Of a stretch of DNA of 64,000 bases, positions 50,421-61,124 are shown piece after piece. The notes under the pieces are model-generated. The model did not search any database, was not told the DNA's origin, and saw nothing but the letters and a program-made list of their open reading frames with translations. A program made the position numbers and the translations under genes. Within the stretch, counting starts at the first letter, position 1, and every line of letters begins with the position of its first letter. Source of the stretch: Caulochytrium protostelioides (taxonomy: Eukaryota; Chytridiomycota; Caulochytriomycetes; Caulochytriales; Caulochytriaceae); assembly GCA_003615045.1 (NCBI GenBank), contig ML014195.1, positions 3,951 to 67,950 of the forward strand, read 5' to 3'.

Positions 50421-53007
50421 TCAACCATGGGCGACCAGCTCGTAGAGCGTCGGGGGCATCGACGGACCCTCCATCGTCGTCGAGGCGATCCAGGATTCAA
50501 AAGGTGGGTTGCCAGCCAGAACTTCAATATCGAAGGGTCGTTCTGCCGTTGATGCCGCCGTCGGTGTCGACGCAGACGCGGAGGCGGCGGCGGATGCCCC
50601 ACGCGCCGCCCCACGCAGCCGTTGCTCATACTGCGCGCTGTCACGCAGTGACACCCCAACGACCCATGCCTGGGGATCCTCCGGCGTCGGGGCCTTGTCC
50701 AGGATGACGAAATGGTCCGAGACGCGAGTACACTGCACGTGCAGCACGCGCTGGATCAGTTCGCATTCGTCTCCGAGCGTCACAGCGCGCTCGCTCGGCG
50801 GCATACCGCCGCGACGCAAGCGCGCGGCCGCGGCGCCCGCGCGGCGCTGCGCCCGCGGGCCCACGGCTTCCCCGGCCATAGCATCGGGGACGCCATCGCC
50901 GTCGAGATCCATGTCGCCTTGCGGGGACGCCGCCTCATTGCCCGAAGCTCCCGACGAAGCCGGGGGACCGTGTGTATCAAGATATTGCTTGATCTTCACG
51001 GCAAGCCGCGTCAGTCGCGCCTGCGGATGCGACGTATACCCGTCGGCGGCCAGGTCACCGCTGTTGTCACGACGCTTCCGCCGAGCCGCGGCAAGAATCG
51101 CCATGTCATCGCCGTCGTCGGGGTGATGCATCGCTGGCGCGCCGCCATGGATCAGAAATAAGGCGTCGCGCACCAGCTCCGGCAGCGTCGAGACGTTGAA
51201 GGGGTTAACGATGGCGCGGCGTTCAGGACCACTGCCGGTCGAGCGTGGCGGGCCACCCGCTTGCAGACGCGCCACAATGCCGGGCGCATCGAGGCCGACA
51301 AACGTCGCCACCAGCGCTTGTTGCATCTGCTGCGTTCGCGTCTTGGCCTCGGTCGCTGCGGCCGCCGCCGCCGCTGCGGCCGCCGCCGCCGCCATCGACG
51401 CCTGCGCGGCGGCAGTTGCCGCCGCGGTACTTGAAGCCGCCGCTAAATCCGGTGCCGACGGCGGCGACAGAACGGGGACGTCGCCGTGCAGATCCGTCGA
51501 TCCGGCGGAACCCCGCGCGGAGCCGCGGCCGGCGCCCTTGCCGGATGCCAGCGACCGGAATTTGGCAGATGCTCGGTCGGCTGCTGAGCCGAGCGGTACG
51601 ACGCCCTTTCCATCCACGAGGCTTGGGAGCGGGCTGATCGACATGGTTTCCGAGAGCTTGGCCGGCAGCGCAATGGTGGTCGGGGCATTGCTGCGCTTGC
51701 CACGACCCCCCTTCTCTCTGACCGTGGCGACACTAGGACTGCCCGGACTCGAAAGCGCGGACAACGTGTCGCTCGCAGACTTCGCACTGGCTTTGCCAGC
51801 GCCCGAGCGGGCCTTTCCTTTGCCCACGATCAAACCCGCCTGCCCTGGGAGAATGTTTTGCAAATGGGCGGCCAGACGAGGGGCCGGTGACATGCCTGCC
51901 ACCGGCTGAATGGCCTGCTGTTGCTGCTGTTGCTGCTGCTGTTGATGTTGTTGCAGCAGCTGTTGTTGTTGTTGTTGTTGTTGTTGTTGCTGCTGCTGCT
52001 GCTGCTGCATCTGTTGCAACTGCATCTGCTGAAACTGCTGAAATTGCTGCAACTGGTGGAGCTGCTGCGGAGTCAAGGCGCCCTTCTGCGCCTGCGCAAT
52101 CAGGTGCTTGATATTGAGCTGCTGCTGCTGCTGATATTGCTGCATGGCCTGCTGCTGCATGAGCTGCATGGCGGGATGGGACGGATCGACCATTTTCGAT
52201 GCCGCCGGCGGAGCTGCGACACCGGCGGCGCCGGTGGCGAGATTCGCGCCACCGCCACCAACGTTGGGCATCATTGGCTGGTTGACGGGCATCGCGGGCG
52301 ACACGGCAGCCTGAGCCAGGGCCGCAGCGCGGCTAGCATCCGTTGCTTTCACAAGCCGGTCCCCGTGCTCATAGAACTTGCGAAGCTGGAGATTAAGCCC
52401 GCTTAGCGCGTCGGGCGTCAAGAAGAACTTTTGCTGCGGCAGCCCTTCATACTGCTGCGCCAGCAGGACCTTCAGACGGGTGAGCTGCTCAAGGGCCTGC
52501 CGCTCGGCAGGACCGCCAAACATAATGATGGCATCAAACAGATTCGGCAGACGCGTGAACATGGTATGCGTCGTCGTCAACAGCTCGGTCGCCTTCGCCG
52601 CGTCCTGGGGCGAGAGCGGGATCTCGGACGGCAGCGACGACGATTCCCGAAGGCGCGCTTCCAGAGCGGCGAGCCGCTCGCGCAGGGCGGGAGCGGCAGC
52701 CGCGGCGGTGGCAGCGGCGGCAGCGGCGGGGTTCGTGCTCACGGCGGCCGGGCCGGGGGTCGAGGCCGATCCTGGAGCTGGCGAGAGCCCTGCCGCGGGC
52801 GCGGCGGGCGTCATGGCCGCCGTCAGGGTATTGGCAGCCGTCGCTGGGGTCGCCGCGCGTCCTTTTGCTTTGTTGCCCCGTGGAAGGTTGGCCGCCGTGG
52901 CTGGCGAGGCCATGGCCAGCGACGAAGCCGTCGCAACCGAGTTCGACGACAAGGCCTGAGAGGCGCCAACGGGATGGGACGAATGCGCATCCTGTCCAAG
53001 CGGCTGT

Positions 53008-53042
<35 letters not shown>

Positions 53043-54407
53043 TTGTTCTTGCATTTGCCATTGTTGAACGCGCTGGTAGGCAATGAGAATAGGATGCCAC
53101 TTTTGGAGCTCTTGAGGGGTCATGCCAGGAGGAAGCTGGTTTTGTCTCAAAGAGTTCTGAATGGTCATGAGCATGGCGGTCCGTGCGGGATCAAGCTGCT
53201 CTAAGATGGCCATCGCCGCGGCCACGGCCGGGGGCTGGCCCGCTTGATTCGGACGCTGTGTCACGTTAGGTAGCGTGGGCGTTCCGAGAGGATTCAGAGA
53301 TGGCGCCTGAGATGTCTGCGACAACATCGCGTGGGTGGGATTCGCGGGCTGAGATTCGGTAAGCGGTTTCCCCATGAAAGGATTCATCTGGTTAATTTTA
53401 GCCGCGTTGGCCTGGTTGCCATTCAGTGGCTGCTGTGGTTGCTGCTGCATTTGTGACTGCTGCTGAGCTTGTTGTTGTTGTTGTGCGTGCTGCTGTTGTG
53501 CATGCTGTTGCTGAGCTTGCTGGGCTTGCTGAACTTGTTGAGCTTGCTGCTGCTGTTGCTGCTGTTCTTGTTGCTGTGTCGCCAGCGCATTTTGAAGATT
53601 CTGCATTTTGAACTGGATCAGCTCGACATAGCGTGCGAGGGAGGTTGCGCTTTGCCAGAGCGGCGTCTCGAGGTTATCCACGAAGACACGGATCCGATCA
53701 TCACTGTTGGGCGGCATGTAATTCTCCATCATCGAGCAGAGACTCGTACGGACACGACTCCGCGCCGTCTCGGCTGCAGCCTCATTGCGCCATGCATGAT
53801 CGGCCATCCCGGCCGCTGCCGGAGCTGGCGCGGCGTTCGGCGGAACAGCCATGGCCATCCCCGTGCTCATGGGTCCAGTGGCCATCAGCGGTCGGTTGGG
53901 CATGATCCCCGCCGTCATGGCCGGGGACACACCAGCCGGGCGAAGGGGCATCGACGGCGTCGGGAGCATCGTTGCGCCGTGTCCACCCATCGATACGGCC
54001 GGAGCCACGGCGGCAGCCCCGCCGCCGCCGCTAGCCGCGCTCGTGGCATTGGCGATGGAGAGCTGGTACTGTGCCTGCTGCTGCTGTTGAAGCTGCTGCT
54101 GCTGTTGAAGCAAAAAGTGACGACGGTCTGGCGGTAGCCCCTGGTTCTGCAAAAGCTGCGCTATGGCCTGCAGCGCCGACGCAATAGGGAGCGTCTTTTG
54201 GCCAACTTGCACGTTGGCCTGCCCCGGCTGAAGCTGTTGAGCATGCTGCTGCTGCTGCTGCTGCTGCTGTTGCTGGGCTTGTTGCCGTTGCTGAGCTTGT
54301 TGCTGCTGCTGGACTTGTTGTTGTTGCTGCTGTTCTTGCTGCAAACGCGCTTGCTGCTGAAGATACTGCAGCAATGCCTGGCTATTTGCATTAGAGAAAG
54401 GATCCAT
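50421..54407 (-). CDS. MED15: Mediator tail subunit 15 (Gal11-like), glutamine-rich
   Basis: A 1,328-residue Gln-rich protein that best fits Mediator subunit 15/Gal11, which receives activator contacts in the Mediator tail. A KIX-like domain lies at about residues 204-272: it begins WRNEAAAETARSRVR, has PLWQSATSLARYVELIQFKM and ends QNLQNAL, as in 'WR....ER......' and '...FE..V...A.S...YL.L...K...' of Gal11. Unusually, a polyQ region comes before it. Further polyQ tracts sit at about 275-315, 455-475 and 790-835. A folded middle part (around TELLTTTHTMFTRLPNLFDA) and a conserved-looking C-terminal domain (NPFNVSTLPELVRDALFLI, ECELIQRVLHVQCTRVSDHFV and PPFESWIASTTMEG) match the Med15 layout. 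The start is ATG 54407 (MDPFSNANSQALLQYLQQ). No intron. Confidence 0.8.
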
Positions 54408-56267
54408 ACTGGCGCCTCAACCGGATGAAGCGCGATCGTGTCAAACGCGTAGGCAGGATCCACAACGAAGACAGCGAGTCCGGGAGAAGCACAGCCTAGG
54501 CAAGAGTCGGTACAGCGTGCAATACGTCATGGACGACAGGATGAGGCGTTGATGCCGGCAAGGAGAGCGATGCTCACGCCGAGCTCACTGAGAGCGGTCC
54601 ATGTCCACTCAGTTCCCGTCTCCGCCCTGGACCCGCCGCGCGCATCGCAATGAGGGCATAGTTTGTCGCAATCGTAACGCGCGCGTGCCCACGTGGCTGA
54701 CGTTGTTGTCCGCGCGGCGGTCATCGCGTCGTCGTCAAATGCCGGGCGGCATCGAACGCCGACCGGCGTTCTCGCCCTTGCCCATGCCGCCGCCGCCGAC
54801 ATCGCCGCCGCCGCCTCGGGCATCGCCGCCGCTGCCGGGCACTCTCCGAGCCACGATGGCCAGTCTCATAAGACGCGCCTCGCTTGGGCATCGCGTGGCT
54901 TGGCCCCGTTGCAGGATGAATGCCCCCTCGCCCCGTCGCGGGGGTCCGAGCCCGCCTTTATCGTGCTTGTGCGCTCGTTACGGGTGCCGCCGTCCGTGCC
55001 AGCCAGCCCTCACGACTGGCCGAAAACGGCCGACCGACGAATCAGCATCGTTGATCAACGTCGTCGATCGTAGCGGTGTGGAGACCCTCCATGAACTGTG
55101 CCAAACCTCGGCCCGACGCTCTCGCCGATACCGGCACGACCGCGGTCGTGCGTACGCTTGAGAATCGACCATGCGTTTCACCGCATGTGCACTCAATGGT
55201 GGACCTTGAAGGTCATACTCGGCGCGATGTATCCATGAGGTGAGCACTGTGGATCGGCCGCGTGCGGTGTGGAGCGCGCGGGTTATGATCATGGGGCTCC
55301 GACGGCTCCACGCCGCCGAAACGCAGCGACCGTCCTGCGAGTAGCATGGGTGCCTTTATGCTGCCGTGGGGGTGTCGCGCGCGACATGCCACCACAGCAT
55401 ACCGACGGCGAAGGCGGGAGTGATCTGCGCCATTTAGAGTGACGACCCGTCATCAATCGCGCTTCAGTGTGTTCAGTCCATCCTCTTTCGCCGCTGGGTG
55501 GGGGACCGGTGGCGTTGCCTCGGCCCGGCCGGAGCCCTGGTATAGGTTCGAAAAGGGCGGATCGGCATCACGGGCTGCCTCAGCCTGAGGAGAGGGTCGT
55601 GCACCCTGGAGCGGCGTCCAGCAGGGATCTCTGCCCATGAAAATATGGTCCGAGCTCGCCATAAACGGCCTGCTGGCTGGCAAAGCGCCGAATCAGGTTG
55701 TCCGTGAGGCGGCTCATGATACTGCGGACTCCACGCTGCGGCACCGGCAGCATCATCATGCTCGAAGCCATCTTGCCCACCATGTCAGTCATGTCAAGCT
55801 CATCAACAGCGAATCAACGGCAAACTGCAACAGGGAGTCGGTCCGCATATGCGGAAATGTCATGTGGGTTCGCGATCCCGTCCCGGATTCCCATTCAACA
55901 CATCTGCTGCAGGAGAGACCATTTCACACTACACTCCGAACCACGATCGCCGACCCCCCGCTCTGACGACTCCTGCTCCGACTTCCTTTGTATCCACCAC
56001 CACCCAAAACCGCACCTCTGCTAAACGTGACTAGGCAGCAACGTGAGACTCAGACCCAAACAGGTTGACACAGTCTTTCTCTCTTGTTGATTCGATCTTT
56101 CCACGATCCTGATCGACCGACCATTTGGAGGGGATCACCCGCTCAGCCATCTCCGACGTTTCTTCGATTTCCACACCACTGTGCTGACCCCTGACGGGTC
56201 ACCCTAGTCCATCGATCCGCGATCCTCCGCCCTTTTCTTCACTTCGTCCGCGCGCTGCATCGGCACG
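54408..56267. other. 1.9-kb divergent region between MED15 and the NRPS-like gene
   Basis: No secure gene. A small minus-strand frame (55792-55580, beginning MTDMVGKMASSMMMLPVPQR and containing LTDNLIRRFASQQAVYGELG) looks protein-like. A second minus frame (55683-55453) continues in another register to LNTLKRD, so a small spliced gene is possible, but I found no convincing splice sites or family. The last 250 bp before 56268 is pyrimidine-rich, as in a fungal promoter. Confidence 0.4.
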
Positions 56268-59200
56268 ATGCGGTCGCTGTTTGAGAAGCAAACCCCCGAC
56301 ACCACGAAAGAAATGAGCCGCGCCTCGGCCTCGAGCGAGGCCTCGAGCGGACCCGGGGAGAAGCCCAAGAAGAGCCGGCTCGGTCTGCCCCGCCTGCTCA
56401 ACACGCCTTCCAAAGCGCCCAAGTCCGGCCATGGCGACGACGGTTCAGGCAAGGCCTCCGGCGGCCAGGCGTCCGCTGGCACGCCGGTGACGGCGTTTCC
56501 GCTCTCAGCATGGCCCTCCAATATGAACGAAGACGGCTCCGAGCTGAGCATCGGGGCTCAATCGTCGGTTCTGCCGGATGGCTCCCGTCTCACGGCCGAG
56601 ATGGCCGTCAAGTCGACCGCGAAGCTGCGCTTTCCTGCAGACTACAGCCGCCGGCACCCGTCCATTGTGCTCGCAGCGATCCCCTTCTCGGACGTGCTCG
56701 CGGCCGAGACGCGCCGCCGCATTGCGGCGCTCAGCCAGCACATCGGCGTCAAGATGCGGTACGTCCTGCTTGCAGCATACGCGATCACGCTCGCGCGCTT
56801 CAGCAACCAGAAACTCGTGCCCCTGGGCGGCTTCATGCGGCGCAGCGAGCTCGGCGTCACCACCGAGGCCGAGCAGCTCTGCTCGTACAACTTTGATGTC
56901 CTCGTCGACGGCACCAAAAACTTTGCCGCGCTGGTCATCGAGATCAAGCGCACCTTGGCGGCCCGCCGCTATGCCAACGCCGCGGCGGCGGCTAGCTCGG
57001 CGACCGCGTTCAAGGACACTGCTCAGGCCATGCTACTCGTCAACGACCAGCCGATCCGGCTGAAGCACCTCGACCTCGAGGCCAACATCGCGCGCTACCG
57101 CCAAGCCATCTGCTCCGACGTGCCCATTGAGATCGTCCTCGAGCTCTGTGGCAGCGACGATGCGGGATTGGCCGTCTACAATGAAAAGCTCTTTGCCGAA
57201 GCGACCATCGAGTCGTTCGTGCGCTCCTTCACGCTGCTGCTCGAGCAAGCCGTCGCCGACCCACAGACGATCCTGTACCGCCTGCCGCTGCTGACTGAGA
57301 GTGCCGAACGCTCCGTGATTCGTCTGATCACTAAGTGCGACCGCGAGCGGCTGCCCGGCTCGGCGCATCCGGTGCGGCTCGAAGACGATGCCTCCCAGCG
57401 CAGCTTGCTGGACTGTTTCTACGAGTCCGTGCGAAACTACCCGGACCGCACGGCGGTGATAGGCACCGATGACGAGGGCATCACATATGCTCATATTGAC
57501 GCGGTCAGCACGCGGATTGCTCGGTTCCTCAAAGACCAGTGGGACGTTGTACCTGGTCAGATCATTCTGATCGCGCTTCCGCGCGGCCCCGACTATGTAG
57601 CCGGTATCCTCGCCACCCAGAAACTCGGTTGCGCCTACCTGCCCATCCTCAACGAAAATCTGGAACCCCTCGACCGCGCGATCAGCAACATCAGCGTTTT
57701 GTTTGAGAGGATTCACGGCACACCTGTCATTCTGACGTCGACCGAGTACTACTCGGCCATGACCGGCTTCGAGGACCGCGTGATTCTGCTGGAGACCATT
57801 TCGGAGCAGCTCGCTTGCTACTCCCGCCGGCCCTTCGACTTTGTGGCCGAGTTTGGCGACGCAGCCGCCGATGTAAATCGTCAGCGGCCCGGCGACCGCG
57901 TCGCTTGCATGCTCTACCACTACCCGTGCGGGCGTACGAACGTCGAGCCGGCACAGATTCTCGTCACACAGCAGAGCTTGATGCAAAACGCGCAGTGGCA
58001 CCAGCAGGCCCTCGTCGAGCCAACGCACCGCGACCTCGAGGCAGATCGCGAGCCGCGCATGGCCCTCATGACGCCGCCAGGTGATAGCTTCACCCTCTTC
58101 TCTGTTTGGGCAGCGCTCTGCAACGGTATCACCCTCGTGTGCATCGGCGATCTCACCCGCTCCAAGCCGGAGGCCATCGCGGCATGCTGCATCGCCCATC
58201 GCGTGACCATCATCCATGCGCCCGGCGGCATGGTCAACATGATGCGCAAGATTAGCTGGCACAAGAGCCAGCTGCGGCTGACGGTCGGCGACGGCTACAT
58301 CGTGCCCATGGCGAAACTCCGCCCGACCCAGCCGGAGCTGCGCGAGCGCGACTATCCAGGCAAGACGATCCAAGTCTTTGGCGCGCCGGAGTGCGGCCTG
58401 TTCAGCATGTATCGTGTCGTGACCGACGACCAGACCCGCCGTCCGCTAGGCGATGGCACGGCGGTGACGCAGGCCGCCATGATCCTGAGCCAAGATCTCG
58501 AGGTGCTACCCGCGGGCGTGCTCGGTGAACTGTTTATCTGCTCCCGCGCCCTGGGCCAGGGCTACCGTCTCGACGACGCGTTGACAGCATCGCTGTTCCT
58601 CCGCAACCCATACGCACACCACACGGGGGCCAACTTTATGTTCCGCACGGGCCACTGCGGATATTATGGCCACGATGGCACTATCTATACAGCGGGGCTG
58701 ATGCCCGAATCGCGTCAGAAGAAGCAGTACGCGATCGACCTGGTGCGTGTCGAAGATGCCATCAAGCGCTCAGGATACGTGCTGGACGTGATTGTCGAGC
58801 TTGTCGACGAGAATTCGGGCCTGGGCCTGTACGGGTGGGTCATTCCAAAGTCCGGCGTGGACGTCGTCGCCATGCAGGGCCGCTTGCACCAGCACCTCAA
58901 GAAACGCATTCCGACCTACATGATCCCGCGGCGCATTTTGTCGGTCCCGCCACAGTACAACAAGGACCATCTCCCGAGGTCGTCAACGGGTGGCATTGAC
59001 TACGCGGGTCTGACCGAAATTCTAACACAGTTTGGCTTCGACCCGAAGCTGATGCTGCCGACGACCGAGCCCGTACAAGCGCCGACGCCCGCGGCACCGG
59101 TCAAAGCGGAGGCTATGACACCATCGCGCGCGTCGTCATCATCGTCGACAACGCCGTCGCCGTCGTCCTCGCGCGTCTCTATGCTGCGCCCGATGACCGA

Positions 59201-59816
59201 GGGCAATGGCGCCAACCACCGCATGAGCCTCCTGGATCGCATCTACTATGCGCCGAACGTCGGGGGCCCTGAACGGCTGCCGTCGGGGCTGATCCAAGTC
59301 CGCGGCATCGACGAGCCCGACGGCGGCGACGGCGGCGATGGCGGAGCGATGCCATCGCATCTGCCGGCACCCAATGGCGGCGCCCGCCAAAGCCTGCTGC
59401 CGCGGGCATCCATGCTGGCACGCTCGGTCTATCGCGCCAGCTCGTGCTCGCGCTCTGGCAGAAAGCTGCCCGGCGTCTATGTGGGCTCGGGCGAACTCGA
59501 CGTGGACGCTGCGAACGAGGCGCCGGCCGCGCACGACCCGCCGATCCCGGGCCTCGGCCCGGCGGCCACCAAAAACCATCGCCGGACAGGCACGAAGCCG
59601 ACCACTGAGCACGAGATTGCTTGCTTTGCCCTCATCAGCCGCGTGCTGAAGAACCCGAACCTTCGAACCGACAGCCGGGTCGTGCTCGACCACAACCATG
59701 CAATGCAGATGTGGTCCGCGTCCATTGAGCGTTTTCCGGGCACGCGTTGCACGACCGAATCGCTGCAGCCCCTCACCTCTGTCCGTCAATTGATGGATGC
59801 GATTCTTTACATGTAA
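56268..59816 (+). CDS. NRPS-like protein with degenerate C, A and carrier regions
   Basis: An 1,182-residue single-exon protein with the order of a one-module non-ribosomal peptide synthetase but with signatures lost. After a disordered Ser-rich start, residues about 140-350 match the C-terminal half of a condensation domain (VKMRYVLLAAYAITLARFSN, YNEKLFAEATIESFVRSF, then LPLLTESAERSVI); the HHxxxDG half is absent. The adenylation region (about 375-920) keeps the fold order (FYESVRNYPDRTAVIG, TQKLGCAYLPI, LFSVWAALCNGITLVCI, FIPTYM-like KRIPTYMIPR). However, the phosphate loop reads LYHYPCGRTNVEP instead of a Ser/Thr/Gly loop, the GYGPTE site is VFGAPECGLF, the ATP-ribose Asp in 'RTGD' is His (FRTGHCGYYG), and the catalytic Lys block reads SSTGGIDYAGL with no Lys. 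The C-terminal carrier-like domain (about 1105-1182) has DHNH where GGHS should be. A pseudoenzyme is likely. Confidence 0.75.
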   Translation: MRSLFEKQTPDTTKEMSRASASSEASSGPGEKPKKSRLGLPRLLNTPSKAPKSGHGDDGSGKASGGQASAGTPVTAFPLSAWPSNMNEDGSELSIGAQSSVLPDGSRLTAEMAVKSTAKLRFPADYSRRHPSIVLAAIPFSDVLAAETRRRIAALSQHIGVKMRYVLLAAYAITLARFSNQKLVPLGGFMRRSELGVTTEAEQLCSYNFDVLVDGTKNFAALVIEIKRTLAARRYANAAAAASSATAFKDTAQAMLLVNDQPIRLKHLDLEANIARYRQAICSDVPIEIVLELCGSDDAGLAVYNEKLFAEATIESFVRSFTLLLEQAVADPQTILYRLPLLTESAERSVIRLITKCDRERLPGSAHPVRLEDDASQRSLLDCFYESVRNYPDRTAVIGTDDEGITYAHIDAVSTRIARFLKDQWDVVPGQIILIALPRGPDYVAGILATQKLGCAYLPILNENLEPLDRAISNISVLFERIHGTPVILTSTEYYSAMTGFEDRVILLETISEQLACYSRRPFDFVAEFGDAAADVNRQRPGDRVACMLYHYPCGRTNVEPAQILVTQQSLMQNAQWHQQALVEPTHRDLEADREPRMALMTPPGDSFTLFSVWAALCNGITLVCIGDLTRSKPEAIAACCIAHRVTIIHAPGGMVNMMRKISWHKSQLRLTVGDGYIVPMAKLRPTQPELRERDYPGKTIQVFGAPECGLFSMYRVVTDDQTRRPLGDGTAVTQAAMILSQDLEVLPAGVLGELFICSRALGQGYRLDDALTASLFLRNPYAHHTGANFMFRTGHCGYYGHDGTIYTAGLMPESRQKKQYAIDLVRVEDAIKRSGYVLDVIVELVDENSGLGLYGWVIPKSGVDVVAMQGRLHQHLKKRIPTYMIPRRILSVPPQYNKDHLPRSSTGGIDYAGLTEILTQFGFDPKLMLPTTEPVQAPTPAAPVKAEAMTPSRASSSSSTTPSPSSSRVSMLRPMTEGNGANHRMSLLDRIYYAPNVGGPERLPSGLIQVRGIDEPDGGDGGDGGAMPSHLPAPNGGARQSLLPRASMLARSVYRASSCSRSGRKLPGVYVGSGELDVDAANEAPAAHDPPIPGLGPAATKNHRRTGTKPTTEHEIACFALISRVLKNPNLRTDSRVVLDHNHAMQMWSASIERFPGTRCTTESLQPLTSVRQLMDAILYM

Positions 59817-60626
59817 AACAATCTCAACCGGTCACGCGGCGGCCACATGATCGCCATGCTCGGTGCTGTTGTCCTTTCCTGTTTGATGACCTCTTTGCTC
59901 TTTTTTTTTCTTGATTTTTTGCTTCTATGAATCTCATTCTATATACCATATCCACCCCCACGGTGTACCAATCCCTCACGGGGCGGCGATCCTCTCTTCG
60001 ATTCTCCAAAAAGCAGCTGGAATGGAGTCAAGGCTTAGCACAGAATGGACTCGCCGACCAGGGGCTGTAACCTACCTGGCTCCGCGACGCGGCTCCACGC
60101 CGCAGGCCTGATGGGTGGGACCGAGCAACATCGCATTGCATCTCATGCTCTAGGCGGCGTTCATGACGCGGTTCAAAACTTGAGAATGGCGGCAAGCCTC
60201 TGACCACGGCCGTGCGCCAGCTTAGCACTACCTTCGGTGGCATCTCGAGCCTGCATTCCGTGACCGCCCTGTGGGCCGTGCAGGAATTCGGCAGACACGC
60301 GCCGCTTGCTTCCTTACAGCCGCAGGCGCTGGATTGTCCAGTATAGCCCGTGCGCCGCTCACCATGACGGGCGATATATTGTATATAATTTCATCGAGCG
60401 CGACCTACCACTGCAGGCTCTGCTGCGATCTGCTTCCGTCCGTTTCGACCTTATGGCCTCGAATCCTGATGGGAGTCTACCATCACGCGCTGACGAGAAC
60501 GAGATGATCAGAAGAGGCAGCGAGAAGCACCAAGATACAATGAGAGCTCCCGTGCACCAAGTGACACATACTTCGTTGCCGTTTTGTATCGCTCTCGTCA
60601 CGCGCACCGTATGCTTCCCTGTTTTT
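59817..60626. other. convergent intergenic region, no gene seen
   Basis: 810 bp between convergent genes, with a T-rich run (about 59900-59915). No domain appears in any frame; the plus-strand frame 60306-61184 is antisense to YOP1. Confidence 0.5.
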
Positions 60627-61124
60627 TTAGTCGGTCTTGTCAGGCTTTGCCATGTCCGCGCCGGTGCCGAGCGCCGAGTCGGTATGGTGTTGGTTCTGCA
60701 TCAGACGGGGTCGGACGAGGGTGTAGTAGATGACCCGAGCGCCGTTGAACTGCGGGAGGATGAGGTAGAGCAGGAACACGGTTTTGAAGACGTAGTAGAG
60801 CGGGACCCAGTAGAGGATCACATCGACAAAGTGCTCCAGAACGGTGGCCAAGCCGAAGACGGTCCAGTAGACGAGCCACGCGGTATCCTCGTCCTTGTCG
60901 TGGGACTCGATGGCCTTGAACGAGCGGTATGCCGGGTAGACGAAGCCGATCAACGTGGTGATGAAGGAGGCCCAGACATTGAAGAAGATAAAGATGAAAG
61001 TCACCACGCCGAGTGTGCCGAACGAGTACGTCTTGGGCACCTGCGTACGGCGCTCGGCCTCCACGGCGAACGGAATCTTGGCCAGCTCTTTGTCGAACTG
61101 GACACGCGTCAACGACAATGGCAT
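60627..61124 (-). CDS. YOP1: Yop1/DP1 (REEP5-type) ER-shaping protein
   Basis: A 165-residue TB2/DP1/HVA22 protein. Members insert hairpins into the outer leaflet of the ER membrane, bend it into tubules and interact with reticulons and atlastin-type GTPases. The start ATG at 61124 opens MPLSLTRVQFDKELAKIPFA. Membrane segments: about 35-60 (GVVTFIFIFFNVWASFITTLIG) and two in the second half (WLVYWTVFGLATVLEHFVDV and LYWVPLYYVFKTVFLLYLIL). Family signatures: GFVYPAYRSFKAIES and the DEDTAWLVYW block, followed by the LPQFNGARVIYYTLVRP segment. The short tail is hydrophilic. Size is close to yeast Yop1 (180). No intron is needed. Confidence 0.95.
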   Translation of the reverse strand: MPLSLTRVQFDKELAKIPFAVEAERRTQVPKTYSFGTLGVVTFIFIFFNVWASFITTLIGFVYPAYRSFKAIESHDKDEDTAWLVYWTVFGLATVLEHFVDVILYWVPLYYVFKTVFLLYLILPQFNGARVIYYTLVRPRLMQNQHHTDSALGTGADMAKPDKTD

